64,000 nt of DNA, taken from assembly GCF_020509005.1 (NCBI RefSeq), contig NC_063020.1, forward strand, positions 3,906,001-3,970,000, in the 5' to 3' direction. This stretch comes from Fulvia fulva (taxonomy: Eukaryota; Ascomycota; Dothideomycetes; Mycosphaerellales; Mycosphaerellaceae). Numbering within the stretch: position 1 is the stretch's first letter; the number at the start of each line of letters is the position of its first letter. The notes below the pieces were generated by a model, which saw nothing but the letters and a program-made list of their open reading frames with translations, ran no database searches and had not been told where the DNA came from. A program made the position numbers and the translations under genes. This document shows, one piece after another, positions 7,344 through 16,613 of this stretch.

Positions 7344-9887
7344 ATGGAGAACGAGACTGGGTTCATAAGAAAGAGAGCAGCACCTCTTCTGACAAGAGAG
7401 AACCACGAAACATGGTTCAAGCTGATGAGAATACACCTGGTATCAAAGCAGGTTGACTGGGTCCTCGAAGACATCATCACGGACATTCCCGCTGCAACCC
7501 CATCTATAGCGACACCCTCTGCATCATCGGAGTCATCCCTTCCTTTGGATCAAGCGATAAGGAAGGCATCGTACAGACGGCACAATGCAACGGCCCTGTA
7601 TGAGATGTACATCTGTCTGTCGACAGATGACCAAGAGATGACATACGAGATCCGGCATGCGAAGGAGTTGTGGGAATGGGCTGAAGCTAAATATAAGAGA
7701 AGACTTCTCGCTACTGGAAGAAGTTTGCTTCAGCAATACACCAATTTCGTGATGACAGAAGACCAGTCTATAGATGATGCCTGGCAGGAGCTTAGCTCAA
7801 TTGCAAGGAGGGCTGTTTCAATCTCGCCTCAGTTCCAAGACATCAAGACTGAGGACAGAAAGATCCAGCAACTCTTAGCAGCTCTGCCAGACTCATTTGG
7901 CTCAATTCGCGATGCAATTGATGCCCAGGTGAATCTCTCACCACAAGACATTCTTGCAATTCTTAGGGAGAAGCAAGAATCAATGATTCATCAAGGGACA
8001 GCCATGTTTGCTAAGAAGGGTTTCCAGGGCAAGCTCACGTGCCATCTCTGCGGTGGTGACCATTTTATGAGCAAGTGCCCACACCTTTCTGCAGCTCAGC
8101 AGGCTGTTAGGAACAAGGACAAACTAGCTAGGGTTACCTACCCTGCTAAGAGACAACCGTCACCACCTCGTAGGAGGTCATCATCACCAAACCTTCGTGA
8201 TGTCCTCAAGGTGATGACGGACCTTGCAAAGCAGATGAAGGAGAGCCGCAAGCCAAAGGCCTCCTCTAGTAAGCCTGCAAGGGCCCATGCGACCCAGGAA
8301 GACGCATCAGACCCTGAGATACCATCAGAAGATGATGATGTTGATGAGGTTGCCCATTCCACTGTGGAAGCCAAAGGCAAGTACCCCTCGTCCGAGTGGT
8401 TGCTTGACTCTTGTGCATCATCACATATGACTGACCAAGATTCACTATTCAGGACACTGAAGCCTCTTCAAAAGAGGAAGTGGATCAAGGTTGGGGGTGG
8501 CTATCTACAAGCTACACATATGGGAAGTGCAGTAATGGGTGGTCCTTCTGGAAAGCAAATTGTCTTAGAAAATGTCCTGTTTGTTCCTGGCCTTGGAGTT
8601 AGTCTTGTTTCGTGGAATCAGTTCAGCCAACAGTTTGCTGTCCAACCACCCAGTTTCACCCTAAAATCCTTGTCTGGTAAACCCGTTGTCCAGACCAAAC
8701 TTCGAGGAGGAGTACCGTTTATCCACTCGATCTCGGAAATTCTTGAGCCACAGCATGCTGGCATACTCTCTCAAGAACGTGACGGTACCGCTATGGCTAA
8801 CACTGAGTCCGAAGATCAGTGGGAGCTATGGCATAGAAGATGTGCACACCTTGGCAAGGGACTGCTAAGAAACCTGCATAGAGTCACTGACAAGAAAGAT
8901 CCCATTCCTGTTCCTTCTGAACACCAGAATTGCAAGGTCTGCTCCCTTGCAAACATGAGGAAGTTCAAAGGACCTGCCACAGAGAGGAAAGGGGAGAGGC
9001 TGGCCCTCATCTCCATTGACATCTGTGGGCCTTTTCAGGGCGCAGTCTCTAGGCTAGGATACAAATATTGGCTTGAGATTGTAGACAACTTCTCTAGGAA
9101 GAAGTGGGTAATCCCTTTGAAGGCCAGGAGCGACGCTCCTGCAGCCCTACGGGATTGGAAGGTCCAGGCAGAACGGCAGTCAAGGTGCTTTCTGTCTGCG
9201 ATCCGCAGTGATGGTGCAAAGGAAATTCTCGCCTTGCTAAAAGAGTGGGAGAAGGAGTTTGGCACTCAGATGGACACAACTGATGCCTACAACTCTCTTC
9301 AAAATGGACCTGTGGAAAGGTCAATTCAAGCCTCTGAGAACACAGTCCGGGCTATGCTTGAAGACTCTGGCATGCCAGTTGAGTTCTGGCCAGAAGCTTT
9401 GCAAGCACAGACTGTGATCAGAAACAGACTGCCTAATGGTCCGATCATTGATGGTATTGCTCTTTCACCAGAAGAAGCCTTTACTGGCCAAGTACCGTCA
9501 GTCGACCATTTCCGCGTCTGGGGATGCAAAGCTGTGGTCTATGTAGACCCAAGAGCCCAACCTCAAGGCTTGAGGAGAGACAAGTTGATGAACCGAGGAA
9601 AAGAAGCCGTGTTTGTGGGCTACTCAGAAAACACCACAAAACAATGGCTGTTCTGGGATCCCGACATGAAAGCAATAAAAGCGCATAGTCACGTCGACTG
9701 GTTTGAGAATGAGAAGGGGGGAGATATGGATCTTGGTATCACCTTCACTAACCAGCCGAGTCGAGCGCCACAGCGCAATCCTGTTGGGAGGAAGCCCTTT
9801 GCCTGTGGCGCTCGACTCGGCTGGTTAGTGAAGGTGATACCAAGATCCATATCTCCCCCCTTCTCATTCTCAAACCAGTCGACGTGA
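7344..9887 (+). CDS. copia-1 Gag-protease-integrase (truncated by rearrangement)
   Basis: The start is taken at the ATG at 7344 (MENETGFIRK...), by analogy with copia-2; the open frame extends to 7170 without a better start. It has 847 residues. Gag is at the N-terminus with a short zinc knuckle CX2CX3HX4C from C233, then a protease motif WLLDSCASSHMTDQ with D355 (DSC where DSG is usual), a GAG-pre-integrase HHCC-like region (WHRRCAHLGK, CKVC), and an integrase core with D559, D623 and E658. The last ~25 residues are antisense-derived junk from the inverted duplication before a stop at 9885. Without the 194-bp duplication the frame would continue into 9884-12064, so this copy is probably not autonomous. 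Confidence 0.88.
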   Translation: MENETGFIRKRAAPLLTRENHETWFKLMRIHLVSKQVDWVLEDIITDIPAATPSIATPSASSESSLPLDQAIRKASYRRHNATALYEMYICLSTDDQEMTYEIRHAKELWEWAEAKYKRRLLATGRSLLQQYTNFVMTEDQSIDDAWQELSSIARRAVSISPQFQDIKTEDRKIQQLLAALPDSFGSIRDAIDAQVNLSPQDILAILREKQESMIHQGTAMFAKKGFQGKLTCHLCGGDHFMSKCPHLSAAQQAVRNKDKLARVTYPAKRQPSPPRRRSSSPNLRDVLKVMTDLAKQMKESRKPKASSSKPARAHATQEDASDPEIPSEDDDVDEVAHSTVEAKGKYPSSEWLLDSCASSHMTDQDSLFRTLKPLQKRKWIKVGGGYLQATHMGSAVMGGPSGKQIVLENVLFVPGLGVSLVSWNQFSQQFAVQPPSFTLKSLSGKPVVQTKLRGGVPFIHSISEILEPQHAGILSQERDGTAMANTESEDQWELWHRRCAHLGKGLLRNLHRVTDKKDPIPVPSEHQNCKVCSLANMRKFKGPATERKGERLALISIDICGPFQGAVSRLGYKYWLEIVDNFSRKKWVIPLKARSDAPAALRDWKVQAERQSRCFLSAIRSDGAKEILALLKEWEKEFGTQMDTTDAYNSLQNGPVERSIQASENTVRAMLEDSGMPVEFWPEALQAQTVIRNRLPNGPIIDGIALSPEEAFTGQVPSVDHFRVWGCKAVVYVDPRAQPQGLRRDKLMNRGKEAVFVGYSENTTKQWLFWDPDMKAIKAHSHVDWFENEKGGDMDLGITFTNQPSRAPQRNPVGRKPFACGARLGWLVKVIPRSISPPFSFSNQST

Positions 9888-9923
9888 CTATGCGCTTTTA
9901 TTGCTTTCATGTCGGGATCCCAG
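9653..9923. repeat. 121-bp inverted repeat plus 72-bp direct repeat inside copia-1
   Basis: Segment 9653-9773 recurs inverted at 9803-9923 (29-bp spacer), and 9730-9801 recurs in direct orientation at 9924-9995. The net insertion is 194 bp, not a multiple of three, so it breaks the polyprotein. The simplest path is copying to 9801, a switch to the complementary strand reading back from 9773 to 9653, then a switch forward again at 9730. Confidence 0.92.
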
Positions 9924-12064
9924 ATCTTGGTATCACCTTCACTAACCAGCCGAGTCGAGCGCCACAGCGCAATCCTGTTGGGAGGAAGCCCTTTGGGGCG
10001 AAATTTTCCGATAGGGGATTATCAGAGACACCGTTACGAAGGCCAGGAGAAAATATTGAGGCGGTTTCAACACTGTCGAAGGCCGATAACGGTGGATCTA
10101 TACAGAACCTACCCAAGTCATCAACACCACAGCAACCGCTGTTTGTGCAACTTCCCCCTCCCCCAAAGGACATTGGGGAATACCAGAAGTTTGGAGATCA
10201 GGGTACTCCAATGAAAGAAAAAGAAGATGTCGTTCAGTTCGACCCATCCGAACACCCAGCGCCACCTCAGGTTGCAGGCAACAAGAGGTCAAGGGGGGAC
10301 GGAGATGATAACTCTGAAGAGCATGAGGCTAAACACCATAAGGCTCTTATCGCCCAGATGTTCCATCTAGACCCTACAATGAGCTGGGTAGAGGAGATTC
10401 TGAACGACGTGGAAGAACATGCATTTGCTGCTGTTGGGCAGGCCATAGCCTATCAGCAGGAAGTGCCAATCCCAAAGTCCTATAAGGCAGCCGTAGGAGA
10501 CCCCGAATGGGGACATATGTGGAGAGAGGCAATCGAGAACGAACTTATTGCCTTAGCAAGCAACAACACCTGGGAAGCAGTTGTACCGCCAAAGGGTGCG
10601 AATCTAATTACTTCTAGGTGGGTCTTTGATGTGAAAAGAATGATTAGTGGAGCCATTGAGAAGTTCAAGGCAAGACTAGTTGCAAGAGGGTTTTCACAGA
10701 AATATGGGGTTGACTTCGAAGAGACCTTTGCACCTACTGTTAGACATGATACTCTCCGAGTATTCATGGCAGTAGTATGTGAGAGAGATCTCGAGATGCA
10801 CCTAGTGGATGTGAATAATGCTTTTACCCAAAGCAGCCTTCTTGAAGACATCTATATGATCCCACCCCCAGGAGTTGAAGCACCTCCAAACATGGTGTTC
10901 AAGGTCCTACGAAGCCTTTATGGGCTTAAGCAAGCAGCTAGAGACTGGAACAAGCTCTGTGTTGCGAAGCTAGAGAAGATTGGATTTACCCAGTCCCAGG
11001 TAGATCCATGCCTACTTATCCATACGGATAGAGACCTTATGGTCCTTACCCATGTGGATGACATACCCATTGCAGCTCCGAAGCTGTCAGATGTTCAGTG
11101 GTTTAAGGCTGAGCTTGGAAAAGTGTTTAAGATTAAAGATCTTGGTGAACCTACGAAGATCCTTGGAATGAGGATTACAAGAGACAGGTCCCAAGGCACT
11201 TTGAAGCTTGATCAAGGACACTATGTCCACGCTAACTTAGCCAAGATGAACATGGCTAGAGAGAAGGCTACGCCAACCCACTCACCTATGGAGAGCTACG
11301 AGCATTTAGTGCCTACGGCACCTATGGATGAGAGGTGCAACAAACAGGATTACCAGAGCCACAATGGTACCTGGATGTGGCCAATGACAATGACAAGGCC
11401 AGACTTAGCATTCCCCCTTGGAAGAATTAGCTCATTTGTTGCTGATCCCTCGCAGCAGCATATGAAGGCTTTGAAGAAGCTCTCCCGATACCTGCGGTCG
11501 TACCCAGACCTAGGTCTTATGTATAGAAAGGGAGGGGGCAATCTCCAGGGATACTCGGACTCTGACTGCGCTATGGACAAAGTGGATAGAGTCTCAATTC
11601 TGGGATACGTGTGGTTCCTTTGTGGATCACCTGTGTCCTGGATGAGTAGGAAGCAGAAGTCTGTTGCAACATCAACAATGGAAGCTGAGTTCATGGCTAT
11701 GAACGCAGCCGCAAAGCAGTCACAATTTCTTGCTGCTGTCCTCAGGGAAATGGGGTGCCCAGAACTGGTAGGAAAGAGCTCTTTCCAGCCGAGTGTAAGG
11801 GCAAGCAAGGGCACTGTTGACGAGCTAAGGCCAGTCAAGCTCATGGGTGACAACCAAGCCGCTTTGACACTTGTCAAAGATGCCCATGTGCATGAAAGGT
11901 CAAAGCATATTGATGTTGCATATAACTATGTCAGACATCTCTGGTGGCAGAAGAAGATTGCAGTGGACTACTGCCATACAAAGGACATGGCTGCTGATGG
12001 GTTAACAAAGCCCCTCAATGGCCAGCAGTTCCAAAACTTTGTAAGGCAGCTCCAGCTTGCGTAA
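9884..12064 (+). CDS. copia-1 reverse transcriptase-RNase H (downstream half, separated by frameshift)
   Basis: The frame opens at an ATG within the inverted duplication (MTMRFYCF...), so that start is artefactual; genuine sequence resumes at DLGITFTNQPSRAPQ. RT motifs are SRWVFDVKRM, RLVARGFSQKYGVDFEETFA, VDVNNAFTQSSLLEDIYM, SLYGLKQAARDWN and THVDDIP (HVDD near 11051, where YVDD is common). RNase H motifs are GYSDSDCAMDKVDRVSILGY, STMEAEFMAM and GDNQAALTLVKDAHVHERSK. The stop at 12062 lies 36 bp before the 3' LTR. The coding frame is otherwise open and un-RIPed. Confidence 0.88.
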   Translation: MTMRFYCFHVGIPDLGITFTNQPSRAPQRNPVGRKPFGAKFSDRGLSETPLRRPGENIEAVSTLSKADNGGSIQNLPKSSTPQQPLFVQLPPPPKDIGEYQKFGDQGTPMKEKEDVVQFDPSEHPAPPQVAGNKRSRGDGDDNSEEHEAKHHKALIAQMFHLDPTMSWVEEILNDVEEHAFAAVGQAIAYQQEVPIPKSYKAAVGDPEWGHMWREAIENELIALASNNTWEAVVPPKGANLITSRWVFDVKRMISGAIEKFKARLVARGFSQKYGVDFEETFAPTVRHDTLRVFMAVVCERDLEMHLVDVNNAFTQSSLLEDIYMIPPPGVEAPPNMVFKVLRSLYGLKQAARDWNKLCVAKLEKIGFTQSQVDPCLLIHTDRDLMVLTHVDDIPIAAPKLSDVQWFKAELGKVFKIKDLGEPTKILGMRITRDRSQGTLKLDQGHYVHANLAKMNMAREKATPTHSPMESYEHLVPTAPMDERCNKQDYQSHNGTWMWPMTMTRPDLAFPLGRISSFVADPSQQHMKALKKLSRYLRSYPDLGLMYRKGGGNLQGYSDSDCAMDKVDRVSILGYVWFLCGSPVSWMSRKQKSVATSTMEAEFMAMNAAAKQSQFLAAVLREMGCPELVGKSSFQPSVRASKGTVDELRPVKLMGDNQAALTLVKDAHVHERSKHIDVAYNYVRHLWWQKKIAVDYCHTKDMAADGLTKPLNGQQFQNFVRQLQLA

Positions 12065-12099
12065 AGGGATTGTAGGAGACCATGTGGCCTGAGTGGGAG

Positions 12100-12334
12100 T
12101 GTTGAGAACATACAGGCCGCAGGACAAGCATGTAGGTGTGGGTGTGTCATGTGATAGATCACGTGACTAGGGTTTGCCAGCCCCTATAGGCTGGCAAACA
12201 TCCGGACACCTAGCATCTACCTACACCAACACCGGCGATACTGTATGTAGATACACGCTATCCCATTGGGTCCTTCTTCGTCTTTGGTGTGATCCGCCGT
12301 CTTCCACTGCTGCGCAACTCGTACCTGTTTAACA
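12100..12334 (+). repeat. copia-1 3' LTR
   Basis: This 235-bp copy of 6602-6836 is followed by the target duplication GTTAT. Confidence 0.93.
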
Positions 12335-12718
12335 GTTATATCTATTAGCTTACCGTAAGCCTTTATATTGCTTACGCACTCCTACTATACCGGCGGGTAG
12401 TTAACTTGGCCTATACGAGCGTATAAAGGTATAGTCGAGCTAGTACTCTCGCTTAATAACTTACTAGAAGTAGGTACTAAAACCCCTTTAACATTACCTA
12501 TAGTAATATTAGAAGGCGTATATTTACTAATATGAAGAGCTATAGTACCGGTACCGTTAAAGGGAGGTCGTACGACTATAGTTACCTAAGGTACTAGATC
12601 TATACTATATATATCTACTTTAGGTCTTATATTACGTAACGTTTCATTCGGGATCTAACTAGATAGCAGATAAAAGTTAACCGGTATAGACTTCGCTAGG
12701 TTATTATACTAGAAGTCT
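12335..12718 (-). pseudogene. gypsy-R remnant between copia-1 and gypsy-1
   Basis: This is 384 bp of CpA-depleted sequence, continuous with 6444-6601 once copia-1 and one GTTAT are removed. By position it belongs to the 3' part of pol (integrase tail) of gypsy-R. No motif could be read with confidence. Confidence 0.6.
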
Positions 12719-12809
12719 TGTCACGGGCAGCCCGCGACCCCTCACTGTAGCTGCGTCGGCCCGGCTGAACCGCGGACCTTCTGCATCGGGTTAGCGCGGC
12801 TTGGCTTTA
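12719..12809 (+). repeat. gypsy-1 5' LTR, truncated to 91 bp
   Basis: It is identical by eye to 16430-16520 and ends at GGCTTTA, after which pol sequence (GATGGTCC) starts. Confidence 0.9.
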
Positions 12810-15800
12810 GATGGTCCACAAGAGCCACCATACCGCAAGCCCTACGGCCTAGCTGAGAAGGAGAACGAGGCAGTTAAAAAATGGCTAGACGAGCAAACAT
12901 CTGAAGGGAAGGTGCGGAAAGCAGGGCAAAAGACGAACCAGTCTCCTGCACCAGTGCTAGTGGTACGTAAGCCTGGAGGTGGGCTGCGTGTTTGTATCGA
13001 CTACAGAGGATTGAATGCGATCACTATCAAGAACCGGTATCCGATTCCCTTGATACAAGAGACGCTCAACCGCATGCACGGCAAGAAGTACTTCACAAAG
13101 CTGGACATTGTAGCAGCCTTCAACAAGTTACGGATAGCTGAAGGGCACGAGTGGTTGACAGCGTTTGCGACACGATACGGCATCTACGAGTGTCTAGTGT
13201 TGCCATTCGGCTTGTGCAACGGACCAGCATCGTTCCAATCATACATCAACAAGGTCTTGCAAGAACACCTAGACGACTTTGTGTCGGCCTACCTGGATGA
13301 CGTACTTATCTTCAGTGACACCTTGGAGGAGCACATTGAACACGTGCGGAAGGTTCTCACCAAGCTACGCGATGCAGGACTTACAGTGGACATCGACAAA
13401 AGCGAATTCCACCAACAGAAGGTGAAGTATCTTGGGCTAATCATAACCCCTGACGGCATCGAGATGGACCCCGAGAAACTCGAATGTATTCAGACATGGG
13501 AAGCTCCTGAGAACCTGAAGGATGTCCAGGCCTTCCTTGGATTTGCCAACTTCTACAGGCGATTCATCGAAGCATTTTCGCGCATAGCTGCTCCTCTCAC
13601 AAACCTGACCAAGTCGGACGGACCAAGCAATCACAAGAACAGAAGGATTCAATGGTCACTAGATTGCCAACGAGCCTTTGACAATTTGAAAGCTGCGTTC
13701 AGCAAAGCCGGCATGCTCGCACATTACGTGCCAGGCAGGGAAACAGTAATAGAGACAGATTCTTCAGATTTTGTGAACGCCGGCGTGCTTTCGCAGTATG
13801 ACGAGAATGGTGTGCTACATCCTGTGGCCTTCTACTCGAAGAAGTTGAGTCCACAGGAGTGCAATTATGAAATCTATGATAAGGAACTGTTAGCCATCAT
13901 CAAGGCTTTTGAGGAATGGAGACCCGAGCTCGCCTGCGAGGCAGATGATGAGGACTCACAGCCAGTCAAGATTTACACCGACCACAAGAACCTGGAATAC
14001 TTCATGACGACAAAGCAGCTAAATCGGCGACAAGCGCGTTGGGCTGAGTTCTTGTCACAGTTCAACTTCAAGATAATATACCGTCCAGGACTTCAAGGTA
14101 CAAAGCCAGACAGCCTGACGAGACGCAGCCAGGACCTTCCGCAGGGGGTGGACGACCCTCGGAACCAGCATCAGCATCAGACATTGCTGCCTCCTAAGCG
14201 ATTCCTTAAGATCGCCTCACTACAGGCAACAGTAGAAGATGCGCCGGAAGAAGAGGAACCAGTACCGCTAAACCCTGAAGCTGAAGAGTTTATGCCTACA
14301 GAACGAGATGCGCCTACTGAACAACCGGCGACGCGTGAAAGTCAGCGGGAAGCCGAACTCGAGTATCGAATGTCGACGGCGTACGTAACCGATAACGAGC
14401 TCAAGACCGCGATTAAGGACCTGCAGAAAGACCGCACTCCTACACTGCTACAGAGAGCGAAGATTCACCCAGCACACTGCAAAGTGGATGGCGACCTGCT
14501 ATATGTTCGAAACCAATACGACGGCTGGAGCTTATGGGTACCAAATGACCAAGCTTTACAGACCAGGATAATCAAGATAAACCATGACGCTCCAGCAGCA
14601 GGCCATCCAGGACGAGCTCGCACTTATGAACTCGTAGCACGTGAATTCTACTGGCCTGGATTAGCGAGATCCGTGCGCAGATACACCGCGAATTGCCGCA
14701 CCTGCCGTACAACAAAATCTCTGCACTCCCAGCCACTAGGATTACTACAGCCACTTCCTGTTCCAGATCGGCCTTGGAAACACATTGCAGTCGACTTCGT
14801 TGTCGGACTCCCAGACAGCACTCTTGACGGCATGGTCTACAACAACATTATGACCGTCACTGACAGGCTCACTAAGGAAGTCGAGCTGATCCCTATTGGC
14901 GCAATGACAGCACAGAATACGGCAAGGCTTTTCCTCAAACATGTGTTCTGTCGGCGCGGGTTTCCTGACACCATTACATCAGACCGTGGCAAGCAGTGGG
15001 TTGCTACCTTCTGGAAGAAACTCTGCAAGATGCTCCGCACAAATCGCAAGCTGAGTTCTTCGTATCACCCAGAAACTGATGGACAGTCAGAACGCACTAA
15101 CCAGGCGATGGAACAGTATCTCCGCATGTTCACCAACGAGGCACAGGATGACTGGGCAGAATGGCTGTGCCTTGCTCAGTTCGCGATCAACAATCACCTG
15201 TCTGAGACTACTGGTGTGTCGCCGTTCTACGCCACCTTAGGATACAACCCTGAGTTCATAGAGCGAGTTGACCTGAACGCTGGAAAGGAGGGAGGACTGA
15301 CCACTCTCCAGCGACTGGACGCGCGATCAGCAGAAACCTTTGTGCGTCGAATTTGCGAGCTTCACAAACACCTTCAAGAGAATATGCGAATGTCACAAGC
15401 TCTCCAAGCAGAGGCAGCAAACCGCCACCGAAGCATTCCTCCAGACTACAAGGTGGGTGATTGGGTGTATCTTAGCACCAAGAACATCCGCACGACTCGA
15501 CCATCTAAGAAGCTGGACAGGAGATATGCCGGCCCTTACCAGATCACGGAAGTTATGCCGGCCAGACTCTCTTATCGACTGAAACTATCAGACGCTCTAG
15601 TAGGACTTGATAACTGCTTCCACACCTCACTACTACAACGAGCCGACCACCCCGATTTCCCACCACTTGAAGGGCAGCATCTGGCGCCGCCACCACCGAT
15701 AACTATCGAACCTGACACCACCGAGGCTGATGCAGCAGCCGATGTAGTGGCAGCACCTACGCACATGTACGAGGTGGAAAAGATCCTTGACATGTACACC

Positions 15801-16505
15801 CGTAAGCGGGCAGGCAAGGTGAAGAAGGGGCACAAGCGCAAAGTAGATACATGGTACAAGGTGAAATGGGCTGGATATCAGAACGAAGAGGATGGTGAGA
15901 CCTGGCAACCTGCAGAGGACATGCTTGAACACGCAGCCGCCGCTGTTGCAGACTTTCACCATAACCGGCCGGAGTTGTCTACGCCTGTAGGCTTCGCAGC
16001 TCCATCTGACTGGTCCCTACCAGCCACTGAGATACTCGGGCTCAACTCGATCAGGGTCATTCCGAAAGACACCGTCACGAATGAGTCGCCTCGAGCCTTG
16101 CCTCTAATAGAATCTGCTCCGCACATATTCGATACTCGAGTGGAGCCTACAGAGCCTGCAATGATACCCAACTTTGGTCATAAGGATCATACGCGAGTGC
16201 GAGCCGAAGACAGACTTAGATCTGGGGCAAGCCAGCTAACTAGGCAACATGTTTCTCGAAGGAAGCCGGTCGAGGATAGTCTTGATAGAGCGAATGCGAT
16301 GTTATCGGATGACGACAGGGCACTAGAGGATGATTCGGCGTTCGCGCGATTATGGAGCTCGACAGGCAAGTGGCCTCACAAGGTGAATAACGCTCAGAGG
16401 ACTGAGGCGTGTTTTGGGAGGGGGGGTACTGTCACGGGCAGCCCGCGACCCCTCACTGTAGCTGCGTCGGCCCGGCTGAACCGCGGACCTTCTGCATCGG
16501 GTTAG
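12801..16505 (+). CDS. gypsy-1 Pol remnant: RT, RNase H, integrase, chromodomain
   Basis: The open frame of 1234 codons begins in the truncated LTR at a TTG; the native N-terminus is deleted. [42 protein letters not shown], and YLDD at residues 164-167. RNase [44 protein letters not shown]. Integrase: HHCC zinc domain (HPGRARTYELVAREFYWPG...CRTC), and catalytic D665, D728, E764 (35 residues between the last two). The C-terminal chromodomain starts at ~residue 989 (MYEVEKILDM...WYKVKWAGYQ...TWQPAEDM), which in chromoviruses guides integration to marked chromatin. The frame enters the 3' LTR at 16430 and stops at 16503. Lacking gag and protease, it is non-autonomous. Confidence 0.9.
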   Translation: MALDGPQEPPYRKPYGLAEKENEAVKKWLDEQTSEGKVRKAGQKTNQSPAPVLVVRKPGGGLRVCIDYRGLNAITIKNRYPIPLIQETLNRMHGKKYFTKLDIVAAFNKLRIAEGHEWLTAFATRYGIYECLVLPFGLCNGPASFQSYINKVLQEHLDDFVSAYLDDVLIFSDTLEEHIEHVRKVLTKLRDAGLTVDIDKSEFHQQKVKYLGLIITPDGIEMDPEKLECIQTWEAPENLKDVQAFLGFANFYRRFIEAFSRIAAPLTNLTKSDGPSNHKNRRIQWSLDCQRAFDNLKAAFSKAGMLAHYVPGRETVIETDSSDFVNAGVLSQYDENGVLHPVAFYSKKLSPQECNYEIYDKELLAIIKAFEEWRPELACEADDEDSQPVKIYTDHKNLEYFMTTKQLNRRQARWAEFLSQFNFKIIYRPGLQGTKPDSLTRRSQDLPQGVDDPRNQHQHQTLLPPKRFLKIASLQATVEDAPEEEEPVPLNPEAEEFMPTERDAPTEQPATRESQREAELEYRMSTAYVTDNELKTAIKDLQKDRTPTLLQRAKIHPAHCKVDGDLLYVRNQYDGWSLWVPNDQALQTRIIKINHDAPAAGHPGRARTYELVAREFYWPGLARSVRRYTANCRTCRTTKSLHSQPLGLLQPLPVPDRPWKHIAVDFVVGLPDSTLDGMVYNNIMTVTDRLTKEVELIPIGAMTAQNTARLFLKHVFCRRGFPDTITSDRGKQWVATFWKKLCKMLRTNRKLSSSYHPETDGQSERTNQAMEQYLRMFTNEAQDDWAEWLCLAQFAINNHLSETTGVSPFYATLGYNPEFIERVDLNAGKEGGLTTLQRLDARSAETFVRRICELHKHLQENMRMSQALQAEAANRHRSIPPDYKVGDWVYLSTKNIRTTRPSKKLDRRYAGPYQITEVMPARLSYRLKLSDALVGLDNCFHTSLLQRADHPDFPPLEGQHLAPPPPITIEPDTTEADAAADVVAAPTHMYEVEKILDMYTRKRAGKVKKGHKRKVDTWYKVKWAGYQNEEDGETWQPAEDMLEHAAAAVADFHHNRPELSTPVGFAAPSDWSLPATEILGLNSIRVIPKDTVTNESPRALPLIESAPHIFDTRVEPTEPAMIPNFGHKDHTRVRAEDRLRSGASQLTRQHVSRRKPVEDSLDRANAMLSDDDRALEDDSAFARLWSSTGKWPHKVNNAQRTEACFGRGGTVTGSPRPLTVAASARLNRGPSASG

Positions 16506-16613
16506 CGCGGCTTGGCTTTACTTTATAACTTCGCCGCGCCTCGCGCTCCTCTTTCGTAGCTTCGTAGAACAACAACTATCTCATTCGGACCCTATGGTAC
16601 GCGCGCCCTTACA
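16430..16613 (+). repeat. gypsy-1 3' LTR
   Basis: The 184-bp LTR starts TGTCACGGGC, ends CGCCCTTACA, and is preceded by the polypurine run GGGAGGGGGGG. The same LTR family recurs as a RIPed solo LTR at 36117-37191. Confidence 0.92.

Larger units (their letters stand above)
6602..12334 (+). mobile_element. copia-1: Ty1/copia element, TSD GTTAT, frame broken by a 194-bp rearrangement
   Basis: This 5733-bp element has 235-bp LTRs (6602-6836 and 12100-12334; TGTTGAGAACA...GTTTAACA) that look identical by eye, flanked by GTTAT at 6597-6601 and 12335-12339. The primer site follows the 5' LTR directly, and GAGTGGGAG precedes the 3' LTR. It encodes one Gag-PR-IN-RT-RNase H polyprotein, now interrupted at 9730-9923 by an inverted plus direct duplication that shifts frame. 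No RIP is seen. A RIPed inverted relative lies at 48812-54310 and lacks the duplication. Confidence 0.94.
12719..16613 (+). mobile_element. gypsy-1: internally deleted chromovirus, TSD AGTCT
   Basis: AGTCT flanks both ends (12714-12718 and 16614-16618). The 3' LTR is a full 184 bp (16430-16613), but only its first 91 bp remain at the 5' end (12719-12809). These are joined directly to the start of the reverse transcriptase region. The rest of the 5' LTR, the primer site, gag and protease are missing. The remaining pol is open and un-RIPed. The intact TSD with a fused LTR-pol junction indicates either deletion after insertion or transposition of a deleted copy. Confidence 0.9.
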
